This document shows positions 51,541 to 64,000 of a stretch of DNA of 64,000 bases, in pieces. The DNA lies in the NCBI GenBank assembly GCA_013398955.1, contig VWPU01003067.1:124001-188000 (forward strand). Reading direction: 5' to 3'. Numbering within the stretch: position 1 is the stretch's first letter; each line of letters begins with the position of its first letter. A program made the position numbers and the translations under genes. The notes under the pieces were generated by a model. That model saw only the letters and a program-made list of their open reading frames with translations. It made no database searches and was not told where the DNA came from. Origin of the DNA: Callaeas wilsoni (lineage: Eukaryota > Chordata > Aves > Passeriformes > Callaeidae).

Positions 51541-54500
51541 ATGCAAGGCCTGGATTATATGACTGCTGCCCCAGGAACACAGCAAGCAAAGCAGTAAAAG
51601 GAAAAATGTACATAAAAGTCAGGGCTCTGCAGTTCCCAGCACTGAGCTGTAGCAGCTGGACTCTGTAGTTTCGTTTTTCAAAAGCTAGAAAAAATAAATC
51701 TTCCTGAACATAAAGGACTCAGCACAGTGTGAGACCCTGGGGGTTCTGAGGCAGCAGTGGGCCTTCATGAGAGGAAATGCAGTTCAGTAAGGGAACTGGC
51801 ATGGATAACAGTGTGGGTCTAGGGAGAAGACATTGAAATTCAGCACATCCCTCTGCAGCCCGGCTGTGTGACGCACTGGGGATATTTGGCAGATCCTCCT
51901 GTGTTAGCCCCTTTCTCTTCCTGTTGTGGTCTGAATGAATAGCCATTCTGCTTAATTTAACCTATTTTTTCTTAAGTTCATACTCTGACTATTTACTCTA
52001 AAGCTAGATCTGAGTAGTATTTGTATAACTAAAATTTTTTGGTATGTTCCAGCAATGTTGACTCATTTGTGAATTCTTGGCAAGACTTTTATTCACAAAA
52101 AATCCTCAGTGTAATTATAGTTGTACAACATTAATGTGTTTTTTGCCATCATCATAACTTATTTTGCTCCGCCTGGCAATATGACTGTGAAAAGTCATGT
52201 TTTGCTGTTATAAATTTTATCTGCAACAAGACGAATTGTTGCAAGAGCTTCTTTCATATAGATACAGGCAAGTATTAAAGAGTAGACAAATTGCTAAAAG
52301 ACTCCTAACATAATATAGCCTCTTCTATATACAAAATCAGTCTAGTAAACAGTTTAGGCTAGCATATCAGTAGAAGTCTGTTGCTGAAACCTGTATTGCA
52401 TATTTTTCCAGCATGGTAACAGATCAGTTCCCAATTACCCATACTTTACATTGCAATCTTTAACACAGTACATTCCATAATGAACAGCATAAGTACAGTA
52501 GCTCAATGCCAGATTCCACTAGCAGGCACCACCCTAAATAGAATTAAAATACCACAAATTAAATGAAACCTTGGAAGAATTTAACAGTAAATACTATTCC
52601 AGTAAGTGCTTCTCTTTTCTGTCATGTAAATATGTTACTTTTACAGTCTTTTCCTTAATTGAAACACAGGAATGTGACAACATTCAGTGTGACAAATGGC
52701 ATGAAGATATCACATATATAGGAAATTTTGTCAGCATTTCTTTTGAATTGTGTGCTTTTGAAACATGGTTTAATATTGTTTTTCTCAATACAGGTGTGTC
52801 TCGAGCTCCATTGTCATCTAGTACTTCAGAAGTCTGGTCAGGACAGTCTGAATAAGACAAAATTAATGCCTTTCCCTATCTAAATCTGAACCGGTCTTTC
52901 AGTGGATAAGCCTTATTAACTTAAGTGTTTCCTTTTACACTAGATTTTCTGATAGCAATCAAAACCGAAAGTGGAACTTCCAGAAGAAATAATATATTCC
53001 AGAGAAATGTCACTGTATAAAGGCACTTTATGAATTAAATAAATCTTATTTTTTTTTTTAGATATCAAAGTATTACTATTCTTATTATTGGACCTAAGAT
53101 GACATTGTGATGTAACAAGTCAGCAATTCAATCCACACCCTTAGACTCCTCTTGGTCATAAGCCTCTCTTCTTCAAGAAAATTTTTGCCTGCTTTTTGAA
53201 GCCCACGTATATTCAGATACTCAACAGAAGATAAAGATCAATATATTAAATGCTTACTAAATCATATACTTAGGGAGGAAAATTATGTATTTTTAATTTT
53301 TATATAAAAATTAATTGATGAAACATTGGAGCATTGGTATTGACAGAATATATAATACATTTATAATTATCAATCTGGTCTAGTGTAATATTTATTTTCT
53401 GATCATCCAGACAATCTGGAATGCCATCCTCCACATATGAAGAATACACAAAGATACAGGTTTCTTTTTTAAAGCTAGCAGTAATTTCTCTGGAAAAAAG
53501 ATGCTTTCTCTACACAGTCTTATGTCCAATTGGTCAGTTCAAAAACCGTCAAAATCTTATTTTCTTTGCTATGAGGGAAAACCTTTACTGATATATTTAT
53601 AAAATAAGATTGTTATACACACAATAAGCATTTCACCAGATTTTTTGCTGAACAATATTGGACTTCTTGTTGTAGCTGGTGAAAAAAATCTCACTGCTAT
53701 CCCACCAGGAATCTGGTCGTGTAAAGTGCAAAATATTCTTGTTGTGAATAAAAATATTAATAATTACTAGAGTTCTGTCTCCTTCATTAATGCAAAAATC
53801 TCCTTCCCTAGAAGTGGACTAATTTCATGAATTATTTTCATTATGGTCACATTGTTGTCCTATGTAACGACATATTTTTCAGCACCGGGTGATGTGGTGT
53901 TACTTTTATTGAGCATTCTATTGCCAGTTAGTGTCTCTTGAGTTATTTTTTTAAGTTATATTTATATTTTTTAAAAACCGAAACAACCAGCCAAACCCAC
54001 AAACAAACAAACAAAAATCTTTGTGCTTCTTTTGGCTCTGATTGTCTTTTCCTGCCAGTACTGCAGCGGAGTTTTAGAACGCTTCATGGTACTCTCTGCT
54101 TTCTCCGGAGTTATCTATAAAGGCAACGATAAGGTTTTGTCACTAGATGGAGCTTGAAGCTTCAGTCCTCAAGTGATCGTCTGCCTCATTTCCTGCCTTC
54201 AGCAGGGAGTTCCTCAACCTTTCCAATCCCGTAGCTAGGCAACTTCAAAACCTTTGGAGGTAAATTTGCTTGTATAATCTGTTGTATGTTATAAGTATTC
54301 CTATTAGAAGCACTTTTTTTTTACTTGTTGACTCATGTTTGCTGTGACTGAAGTTAGTTAGTAATCTAAGGGGAAAGAATAAAGACTTTCCACATGTGGG
54401 CCTGCAGTGTAACTTCTGCAGCAAATTGCTCCATGTTTGGCTCTTCTAATGCTCTACCAGAAAAAGCAGACTGATTGCAAAGTAAATATGACAGCGCCAC

Positions 54501-54881
54501 TAACAGAATGCTATTTTATATCATTGTTGGGCTCTGGATGTTAACCACCAAAATCAGTACTCTCATATGCTGATAGACTGATAGATAAAATAGCTGTGCG
54601 TCAACACCCAGCAGCCCACAGCTGGGGATTCATCAAATCAACACAAGCAGTCCTTATGTCCTAATATATTTCATGTGCAGTAAAAAAATACTTCCCTAGT
54701 GCTACAAGCTGTGCCAGTTCAGAAAGCTCTTGGAAATATGCAGCCTTACATACAGTAGAGTGACATTTACTCTTCTGGTACCACATGGAGTGGAGAAGGA
54801 GCTGCCTCATCCTAGTGGAGTGCTCTAGTGTGGGAATAACTTGACCTCGCTAGGGAATCAGGAAATCTTCCCTGATTAGAC
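51541..54881. other. AT-rich non-coding stretch, no gene seen
   Basis: No recognisable exon. Frame 52571-52855 (+, 94 codons) has no motif. The segment holds the palindrome at 53293-53314 and an AAAC run at about 53999-54015. Confidence 0.72.
53293..53314. repeat. Perfect 22-bp AT-only palindrome
   Basis: TTAATTTTTAT (53293-53303) is followed directly by its reverse complement ATAAAAATTAA (53304-53314). It contains only A and T, so chance occurrence is more likely than for a mixed-base palindrome, but it is a candidate cruciform and breakage-prone site. Confidence 0.95.
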
Positions 54882-55019
54882 CCTGAGATTATCTCCATTG
54901 GTTAGAGCATGGTGCTAGTGGTGCCAAGGTCACAGGTTTGATCCGGGTATGGGCCATTCACTTAAGAGCTGGACTCAATGATCCTCTGGGTCCCTTTCAA
55001 CTCAGACTGTTCCATGATT
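54882..55019 (+). mobile_element. TguSINE1-like SINE: tRNA-Ile head, CR1 tail
   Basis: The first part (to about 54955) reads as a decayed tRNA-Ile: 'gattatctccattggttaga' with an A-box-like segment at 54889-54901, then 'gcatggtgctagtggtgcca' (anticodon arm), then 'ggtttgatccg' at 54935-54945 as B box, ending 'gggcca'. It passes without a break into 'ttcacttaagagctggactc', 'aatgatcctctgggtccc' and 'tttcaactcag', a CR1 3' tail, closing with a worn 'ttccatgatt'. This is the design of TguSINE1, transcribed by RNA polymerase III from the internal boxes and mobilised by CR1 enzyme that recognises the shared tail. It is not a tRNA gene: the acceptor stem is broken and the anticodon loop is altered. 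Mutations throughout make it an old copy. Flanking target duplications are not obvious. Confidence 0.85.
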
Positions 55020-58000
55020 ACTGCTCTTAATTTGTGCCTCTTAGAGGTAGGCTGACTTTTCCGATATCTTAGTATTACTGGAAAGATAATGAAAACTTTC
55101 AATAAGAACAAATTATATTTATGGTGGTAAATAATCTGCAGTAGTAAGATTAGGACTTTAACCTAGAAAGTCCTGGCTGCACACTATTGCCAGAGAAGGC
55201 TTCTCCAGGTGGGCTCCAGAAGGAACACCTTCAGTGCAAAGGGCAGAAGGCTGACTGGCACAGAGCAGAAAGCATCCCATGAACAGGGAGATGGTCAGAA
55301 AATATTCTCAGATAAAAGCGTGAATGTTTAACTATTTGTGTCAAAGTTGATACTTTAGCCTAACAGATTGAACTATTCAGAAAATCCTGACAAAAAGTAG
55401 GTGTAGAGATAGAAGTGGGAGAGCAGTGCCAGGAATCACACATGGTTTATGTAAGCATTTAGGGTCATATTTTTGTACAACAAAAATATTACAACAGTCA
55501 AACTTGTAATTAAAAGGTTTTCATCTAATAAAAACTGACCTGAAAGGGAAGCAGCTCAAGTTACCAGGCAACAATTTGCAATGGATCAAGGCAAAACTAG
55601 ATAGTGTCTATCTCTAGGGAGGAAGCTCTGCTGATCTGGTAACAGATAAATTGTTCTCAGTGCTCTTTTATAATCTTTGACAACTCCCTGCGTCCGATCA
55701 ACCATTATATAAATTAAAGCAAGAAGTGATTCTTGCAGTCAGAGTAAGGTGTATGTTCTCCAGAACTTTTAGTCTGTTCTTGAAACATCAATGTTCACAT
55801 GCTCTTTTCTGCACAAGCATTTTTGAAACTTTAGAGAAATACATGTGATTGCAAAGCACAATTTCACTATGACTAATTTCTCTAATTTACTATTTAAAAG
55901 AATGTAAATTTTGCATAACAAATGAGGCCCGTACTGCATGAGTTTGTTCCTTTGGCATATGGTGTGCTTATATGCAGGTTTTCCTTTGCCATCAAAGGCC
56001 CATGGATGACAGTGCTCTCAAGATTGTACTTACGACTTGGACTTTCATCTTTCTGTACTCTCATATGATATCAGTGACAGCCCTGAGCATGACAGGGCCG
56101 CTATTAATTGTGATAAGGACAGTGCATATAGAATCATTAAACAGCAGATGTTCTCACATTTTAAAGAATAAATATCTTGGTTTTTAGGAAACATTTTGAT
56201 GGTAAAAATCCAAAGGCGTTGGTACATTTGAGTGCCTAAAAGTCTTCCACTTTGAAAAAGAACAACTACTTTTGAAGTTAGTTTGAAGACTATTCACATA
56301 GCTGGTCCCTTATAGAAGTCAAGAATAGTACATACAGGAAAATTCAGGCACATAAAATTATGTTTAGAGAGGGTAGATTTTCCTAAGGCTAGTCTTGACT
56401 TATAAATAAAGTCAAAAGCTTTTCAAACATTTCTTTATAACTCCATGGGATTTTTGACTTCTGCTTTCAGCATTTTTCCCATCTCCCTGCAGAAAGGTTA
56501 GATTCTCTTCGCATTTGACCATAGAAGGAGGTACATATAGGTACTTAAACTTAATACCTTCTCTTCCTTTATCACTTGACACTTGGCAGCTGAGGTTTTG
56601 TTGTTTCTTGAATCTGTTGAAAGAATCTTAATGTCATTTATTGGTAAGTGTGTGCCTGAATTGCTTGAATATGTAGTATACTGGTTTGAATCAGGTATGA
56701 ATATAGCTGTACTAGAATGCTGGTCACTAAATTTGGTAACACAACTTTCAGCACTTCATAGTTAAGTATGAAAACATTTATTGTTCAGATAGTAAATGGA
56801 AGTTGATTAATTTTATTCATGCTGCTAATAAAGTCACTTATTAAATAGATTGAAGAGATGTTTTAGCAAAGATATGAAAATATCTCTTTGAGAGAAACAG
56901 AATTTGATAACATAGCATGTGTTTCAGATCCTGCTGGGAGGCTGGTGGAGGCACCTCTTCCCTCTAGTCTTGGTCCTCAGATTTTGATTGAGTTGTTTTT
57001 GTATAAACTTTGTACACTTCATGCAGAGACTAAGGTGAGACCTTCCTTTCTTTTGTCTTTTGTAGTCTTTTCCCTATTCTGAGATTTGCTGTAAACTAAC
57101 ACTTTAGTAGGAGTGGGAAGTCTTTAAGATTAGAAAAGGAGTTTCAGTAGCTCCAGTCTGAAGCCCTAAGATCTCTGCTTACTACCCAGACTTCCTCTCA
57201 TTTCAGTTATTTCATCTTTGCTAATTTTTCTTTGGAAAAACTACTTTTTCAGTTTAATTAATTGACAAAGCTACAAGTTTAGCTCTACTTCTCACATTTC
57301 CACTTACTGTTTTAATTTTCTCCCTTTTGCCTTTACAACCCCTCACATAAAAAAATGAGGACAAGAACAAAATTACCTTTCTCTTTCTTTGGCCTGGCTT
57401 CTCACCATAGTCTTTCTGCACTTTCATCTTTTGTGTCTCTTGTGAATAAATAGAAGTCTGATACCTGATTGTTTTCCAGTTTCTCCATGCAGCCCACTGC
57501 ATGTATCCCATCTCCTTCCCATCCTATCTTATTTCTCCATTTCTCAGTCTCGTTCAGTTCCCCATACACAATGGAGTTATATGTATGTTTTCCATCCAAA
57601 AAACTGTTTTATTTCTAGTTGCCTTTACAACTGCTTGCTGTCTTTCATCCCTTATTGCTAAGATCAACAAATATTCTTGTACTGTATCTAAACAATTAAG
57701 GCCTTATACTTTTTCTTCCAGTTCTGTGCTAGATGTTCTCCAACTTCTTGCCATGTTCTGGTATAAATGCATGCTTGCAAGGCATACTTCACATCACCAA
57801 CAGCTATCACCAAGAGCCTTTTAAGAATTCCATTTCTTTTCTCAGTTTGGACATTGACTAATGGTGGTCTAATGCATAATCACAAATTCAGTTAATTTGT
57901 TTCACTGATGCTTTGTACTGATTATCTGCATTTAGTTTGCTACAAATTTATTTCATATCCAAACAAAAATTTCTGTATCTGTGGAGGGTCAGCTCAGGTT

Positions 58001-58118
58001 CAACGTGATCAAACCAGAGTTTATTCGTCCTTCTCCAAAGCCTGCTGCACTTCATAATTCATCCTGAGGAATATCACATCCTGCCTGTTCAAGCTGTTAG
58101 CCTGAGCATTTTTTATAA
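55020..58118. other. AT-rich non-coding stretch, no gene seen
   Basis: Only short anonymous frames (for example 57501-57824, +, 107 codons, Ser/Leu/Phe-rich, no motif). A pyrimidine-rich passage spans about 57380-57600. No repeat or RNA gene recognised. Confidence 0.7.
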
Positions 58119-58206
58119 TTCTGACCTCTTATAAGTTTCCATATTACTTCAGTGCTTAGGTTTTCTGACCTCTTCTAAGTTTTCATGTTAGTTCAGTTCT
58201 TAGGTT
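58119..58206 (+). repeat. 44-bp tandem duplication, two diverged copies
   Basis: Copy 1 (58119-58162) and copy 2 (58163-58206) both begin TTCTGACCTCTT and end CTTAGGTT; five of 44 positions differ by my count. The flanks do not continue the repeat. It is an old local duplication. Confidence 0.93.
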
Positions 58207-61200
58207 TTGTTCATTCTTTCTGCATAATTAAAATAATTCTGTCCACTTACACAACAAAGGCCCCTACTCCCATCTTGTATTCTTTTTATGCTTTCAGCCA
58301 TCTCTTCCCTATGCAGGTTTTTCAGATGAGCACCTACACAGATTATTTCTGCAAAATCCCTAGTTTTGAACTAGTTTGCCTAGTTCAGTACTTGGACATG
58401 TCTAAGTGTCTGTACTAACTCAAATAATTTGAATGAAGTGTTCAAGCTCTTTATAAGTTCTTCCTGACTACTTCAGAGTATGGAATCCTGCCTTTAACTG
58501 ATCCACAACATTAGCTTCCATTTGACTGAGAACCATTTATAACATTTTTACGTCTTTTACCACATACTGTTTCTCATACTTGAGAGGAAGGCCCAATGGC
58601 CATCTGAATATGGTCATATATGTTAATATATTATCCTCTTTCAAAACTAGAAAATGTGGGATGTGATTCAGTGGCTGAAACTACCATCTGTCTTGCTGAA
58701 GAATATTGTCTTCTTGTTTCACTTACATTATCTCATTTTCATCTTTTCATTCTAAGCTGGGGAAATGTATTTGGAGTTTATGTTTGAACAGCATCAAGCA
58801 CAACTGGGATATGATCTTGTATCAGGACTTTTACACATGACACCAATATAAATAAATAGTTGTGGTATTATATTTTTATACCAGAAAGTAGTCTTGAGCC
58901 TAATTCCTTGTCCTTGTGGGGAACTATGTGCCATAAATAGACATGTGAAAACTGGAGAGTTTTAAAAAGAAATGGCTTAGGAAATAGATATTGTCCTGAG
59001 AAATCAAAGGGACAAGCATCGATTTTGTTTTGTTGTTATATCTGCATTCTGCATATTTGAAATTGCAAGGCTGCAGAGGAAGTCTCGCTCCCTTTATATT
59101 TCCCGTTATGCTGATATCTCAAAGTGCATAGAGTAGTAGAGCCGACTAAGCAAAATACAGTGAAAAGAACCCCTTTCTGGTGACAAACATTACAAGCTTT
59201 ATCCTTTCCAAGAGAAAAACTAATATTTAGATTGATTTATTTTCTTCTGATGGTTTTTTTGGTATATATCGTGTTATTCATATTACTATGATTATTAAAT
59301 CACAGTGTTAAAAGTTAATTTCATACACCAAATTTTGTATTTATATTGGCAAATGTTAGTTACACATATCTGATTCTAAAATGAATGAAAACTGACTAGA
59401 TTATATAGACTGATATAATCAGTAGAATCAATAGTTTTGAATATATCACATACTCAATGAGCTACATACAAATTATAGATCACCAACTATTCATAAAAAT
59501 CCAGAGTAAAATTTCAAGTGATGAACACTATCTAAAGTTGCAACTTATCTATAAACTAAGAAAATCTGAGACTGAATGTATGCATATCTGCATATGTTTT
59601 TATGGTTTAAATAAATCCTTGCTAATAAGGTTGCATTTATGAGTAATAAGAATAGTCTCAACACTACTTTCCAGGTGTATTTAAGCATGCCATCTTAAGT
59701 TATGACATGTTAAAGACTTATATTTAAATGGTTCTAAATATGGAAAATTAATATTTGATTCTTTTTTATGTATGTATTTATCTGTGGTTATGGGGAAGTC
59801 TAAATTAATTTACTTTTTTCCAGAAAGGGACAAAACAACAAAGTGCTCACATCATTCTCTTGACAAGTTTCTGTGTCAGAGCTGCCCAAAATACATGCCG
59901 CATTCACCATGATTTATGCGGTTAGCAAATTTATGCTGGGAAAACTTCACACTTGTTAGTCACATCTTGCACCAGCAGGACAACCCTTGGCAAATACATT
60001 TCTTACAGATAGTGTGGAGCTCTCAAGCATCATGGCAGAGAGGCATAGGTTATTATCAATTGCTTTCGAATTGCTCCTCCATCTTCTTTAGTCACTGTTT
60101 TCCCTAGAACTGAGTGCAGGAGTGAATGGAAGATTGTAACTGCCTTTTGTCTGACTCAGAAGCGCAGCTAGTGTTTAGCTGTCGAATTTCCCTCATATTC
60201 CCTGCTTTCTTATAAAATATTTTCAAATGGTGGATTTTCAAAATATATAAACAAATGAAATCATGCCCAGAAATTACCAAGCTCCACAATTTTAGGCATA
60301 GCAACCTTTAATGATTAGTGGATAGACAACTTGGCAGAAAATAATAGCTGGTTTGGATGTTTCAGAAATACAGGAAGTTTGTAGGTCATTACTCAATCAG
60401 AAAAGTTGAAAGCAGGGTTTAGTAGAAAGGACAGATGCAGTGAAAATAAAGGACCCATGTATTTATCATTTTTATGTTTTTATTATGGTGAAAGAAGTTG
60501 GTGTTGTCATTTTTCCTGTATGAGAAGACAGTTCAGTTAAAATTTTAGAGGAAAGTCTTTAAATCCACAAGACTAAATGCAAATATTATGTGGGATATTT
60601 CTAACAAGATTTTCAGTAACTTAGGTGTGTTATAGCAAAAAAAGAATTGAATAATTATGCATCTTCCTCCATATAGAAATCTGGAAAAAAATTTCACCAA
60701 ATTTTCACTTGGCATTCAAATTTATGAGATTTTTGAAAGCGTGAATAAAGTTAATTTTTTCTTTTCTGTCAATGAAAGACAAAATGCTTACTTGTTAATC
60801 AGTATAAGAAGTTTTTCCAAGATTTTCTCAAGTGCTTATCAAAATGTTAAGGTTTGACAATGTTAACTAATTCTCAAATGTTTTGTCTCAAGTCAGATAG
60901 TTTCTAGAAACCAGAATATATTTATCAGAAATTTTTTTCAGTTCCTCCAGCCAGTTTTCGCTGTCACTGACTAAAAGCACAAGAAGATCACATGTCCTAG
61001 AGTACATATGAGTTATTAACTTGGTTGGTGTTTCAACCAGAGAAACTTCTGTCTGCTAGACCTTTGCTTTTACCAGGAGATCATATGGCATATGATGCAT
61101 ATACAGTCTGTTTAACAAGGAGCTCTCACACTACAGGAATCTTCTCATCTGAGGAACAATTGTAAAAATAAACAGGGATTCTTTAGCCTAAATGCCATCT

Positions 61201-64000
61201 GAAAAACCATTTACATTTTTGGTTATCCCAGCAAATTCATTCAAGTTTCTTGTGCACATTATGATGCCCTCTCTATGATTTACAAATATCCTAACAAGTT
61301 TGGAAAGACATTAAAAAGGAATAAAAATTATAATTAATAAATATTAGATTAAATAAATAAAAACGAATCTTGTGGTGAAGTGAGAAATATGTATAAAGTG
61401 TATTAGATTAACTGCATTTGTTTTTGCCATTATATGAGTTCATTGTAGAAATAAAGCAATGATGTGTACCACATTCCCCATACAGTGATATTAGACCAGC
61501 CTATGAATATACTTTTTACTACACTAGTCTTGTAATACTTTAATGTTATTTCCTGCAAATATAGCAGTGGACTAGCCCCTTTTTTCAGTATTACAAATAC
61601 TCTAATCAAAGGGCAAATATAATAACACATTATTTAAAGTATGACTGGCACACTTAACCTTCATGCAGTCTATCACCAGTACAGCTGTTACAGGTGGAGG
61701 GGAGGGATTAGAATGAGGATCACTAATGTGTGTGTCCTTGACATTAAGTAAGGAAAATGGCTTCCTATTCAGAAGTGTTGGCAGGCACTAAAGATCTTGA
61801 ATGAAAATTAATCTTTTCTCAAGCCAAACTGAAAGCTTGTTTTAAGCCAGCGATGGAGGATAGAAAGACTATTGTAGAATTATGATGGAATGTGATCCTC
61901 TCCAAATGTCTCTATATTTGAAGCAGATGCCAAAACAGAAAATAAGTCAGTGCTTTACAGTTTTAGAAGATCAGGTCTGAGCTGATCTGGTCTGACCTGA
62001 TCTGACCACATCTGACAACAACTCATTGCTGTTAAGGTTCATGTTATATAACTTAAAATTGCATAGAGCAATGGGGAAGGTGGGCAGTGTATCATTAATG
62101 GTGGATGCTTTGGATTTCCTTTGACATCCATATAATATAACAATTCCTACATTTGTTTTTAGTGGTATATAATTTTGAAGCTACCATTAGATCATCAAGT
62201 CTGAGTTCTTGTAATCAAGACATCATGATGCTTAATTTTTGTGCATGTATTTTCACCCTAACAGTTAAAATGTATAAGAAGTACATTTCTAGCTTAATAG
62301 TCCATTTTCTAATCTAGAAATTATTTCATTTTCCTCATCAGATTAAATAACTCTTTAAAGTTAGTATTGTCTATCAATATTTTTTTTTTCACATCACAGC
62401 CCTCTTCTCTCCAACTTCCAAGTTTAATGGATTGATAGATTATTACTATTTTCAGTCATGTCTCTTACAGCTCAGCTAATTTTTCATGGATTTTTCTCTG
62501 TTCTCTTTCCAATTTGAAAATATACATCCCACAATATACTATGCATGGGCAAACAGAGCAATCAGATGTGGCCCAAAAAGGCTCATCTATGAGCGAGTAA
62601 GAGCTAAATATAGAGCATAACAGATATGCAATGTAAAATTAGTGTACATTTCTGATTTCAGAAATCTCAGCACTAAGGAATTTTTTTCTATTTCTTTATT
62701 TAATTTTCTTTGTTTTTTAATTTATTTTAATGGATCTTTTGGAAGAAAAATGCTGCAGTTAGCCATTGCAGACAACGAATGAACCAAGATCTAACAGTGA
62801 AGCTTAAAGCTTGGTTGCAGAAGTTGTAAATCCCTAGATACCACAGTCAAATTGGTATTGCAATATTTGCACTGCAAATAGTAGTCAAAAAGGGATTGTT
62901 AAGTTGGTGTAGAACATGGGTTCCCCTCTGCCCATGGTAAGGCTGTAAGGGGTTTCAGCAGTCCAGGTTCCTAAGGAAACTATGTGGATCTCAGAACATT
63001 CAAATCTACCAAAACTGAACCAATAAGACAAAGTGAAAGAGTTGGTTTCTTTTTCTGTTCAGGTCATCCTGCCATGACTGTGTTCTGTTGGAAATTCATC
63101 ATCTTGTCACTTACTTGATCATTGGTGAATTAATTTCTTCCAATACAGTGATTTTTTATATACATGCCCACCTTTACGGTGAAATTTAATAACCCTACTA
63201 GTGTCCCCAGTAAGTGGTTCCTTTGCAGACTGCTTTAACCTAAAGCGAAGAGTTTATCCAGGATTGTTCACTCTCACTGATACCTTCCATTTTTGACACA
63301 TGTAAAAATTGCTTTTGATGGATCACCTACAATAGTTCTGTTGGTAACATTTGCGAAGAGAAACATTTTACTGGAATCTGAAAGATATTGCTTACTGTCT
63401 GTCCAGTGCTCGTGAAAGCAAGGACAGATTGACAAAGAAGGGTATCTCAGAGTCTATCAGGATATCATAGTCTTATTGGTGCAAAGATAGCTTTACAGTT
63501 TTCATATGTGTGACTGCATAAACTGGACCCTCCAAGCAAAAGAAGAGAAACAGATGGTCTATTCTGAAATGTAAAATTGCTACCACATTGTGAGAATATT
63601 GGGAACAAACATATAAGAAATAATATTTTATTCAACTACACAATTTTATGCATTAAGAGATCAGTAATATTTTTTAAAAATTGAGGAAAAAACTTAAGCT
63701 AATTCAAGGCTAAAAGAGAGAGAGAGAAGATCTTACATCTCCATGTTTGACTTGAACAGGAAACATCAGTGCATCTTTGAGAGTACAGATGTTTGTTCCA
63801 TTTTATTTTGAGTGCAAAGATCATGAGGCTAGAAAAATATGCAGAATATTTGTGGCATCTCTGTTAAAAAACCAGCTGTGTGTGGTAATAAAGATGCAGG
63901 GGAAAAAAAGGATGGAAAAAGAACAAAGAAATGGGACACAATATCACTAGCTAGATTGCCTATGTAGAGAGTAAAGAATAAATGCCAAGGATAAGGACCA
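58207..64000. other. AT-rich non-coding stretch, no gene seen
   Basis: No exon, RNA gene or mobile element recognised. Small structures are an 8-bp stem GATTATAT/ATATAATC at 59399-59420, the GATCTG-type repeat at 61968-62016 and a GA run at about 63716-63729. Frames are at most about 77 codons. Confidence 0.72.
61968..62003. repeat. Inverted repeat inside a GATCTG-rich cluster
   Basis: AGATCAGGTC (61968-61977) pairs exactly with GACCTGATCT (61994-62003) over a 16-nt spacer that itself contains GCTGATCTGGTCT. The motif TGATCTGR or TCTGACC recurs about five times up to 62016, so this is both a short degenerate tandem array and a hairpin. Confidence 0.85.

Noticed and set aside
54886..54955. 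Possible tRNA-Ile gene
   Set aside because: The acceptor stem and D arm are degraded and the sequence runs directly into a CR1 tail, so it is the head of a SINE.
63716..63729. GA dinucleotide run
   Set aside because: Too short to be a notable microsatellite.

Overview
The window looks like bird nuclear DNA, AT-rich and almost certainly free of protein-coding exons: a gene desert or the inside of a very large intron. The bird call rests on CR1 LINE debris. Several pieces end in the ATTCTATG-type 3' repeat and carry the CR1 tail wording 'gatcct..gggtcccttccaactca'. A short composite SINE at about 54.9 kb has a tRNA-Ile-like head and a CR1 tail, the architecture of TguSINE1 described from zebra finch. 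That favours a songbird or near relative over a galliform. No bacterial, plasmid or phage signature was seen. No CRISPR array, rRNA gene or intact tRNA gene was seen.

Layout. 1-14.0 kb: plain AT-rich DNA with one CR1 tail (8.3 kb), a few hairpins and possible very old repeat debris. 14.4-14.6 kb: a sharp GC/CpG-rich patch containing seven perfect copies of CCCGGTG. 14.7-29.7 kb: plain non-coding DNA with a TATCA-rich microsatellite. 29.9-30.9 kb: a consensus-quality TATA motif, a CR1 tail and three strong inverted repeats close together. 31.7-33.1 kb: an old CORE-SINE/L3-like fragment, then a 1.1 kb antisense CR1 with a deletion through its reverse transcriptase. 33.1-43.7 kb: plain DNA, ending near a perfect 15-bp-stem hairpin. 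43.7-45.5 kb: a longer (about 1.85 kb) antisense CR1 whose reverse-transcriptase frame is largely readable, with three in-frame stops and an FMDD catalytic box. 50.5 kb: a MIR/CORE-SINE-like fragment. 51.0-51.3 kb: a second GC-rich patch. 53.3 kb: a perfect 22-nt palindrome. 54.9 kb: the tRNA-CR1 SINE. 58.1 kb: a diverged 44-bp tandem duplication. 62.0 kb: a GATCTG-type inverted repeat. The rest is unremarkable.

No genes work together here. The only recognisable coding matter is dead CR1 ORF2. The open reading frames of 60-150 codons are what chance gives in AT-rich DNA (several start on GTG or TTG), or come from stop-poor GC-rich patches and CR1. I found no convincing new system. The items most worth checking are the CCCGGTG/CpG patch, the palindrome cluster near 30 kb, the tRNA-CR1 SINE as a lineage marker and the 43.2 kb hairpin. 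Comparative alignment would show whether conserved non-coding elements lie in the blank stretches; that cannot be judged from one sequence.
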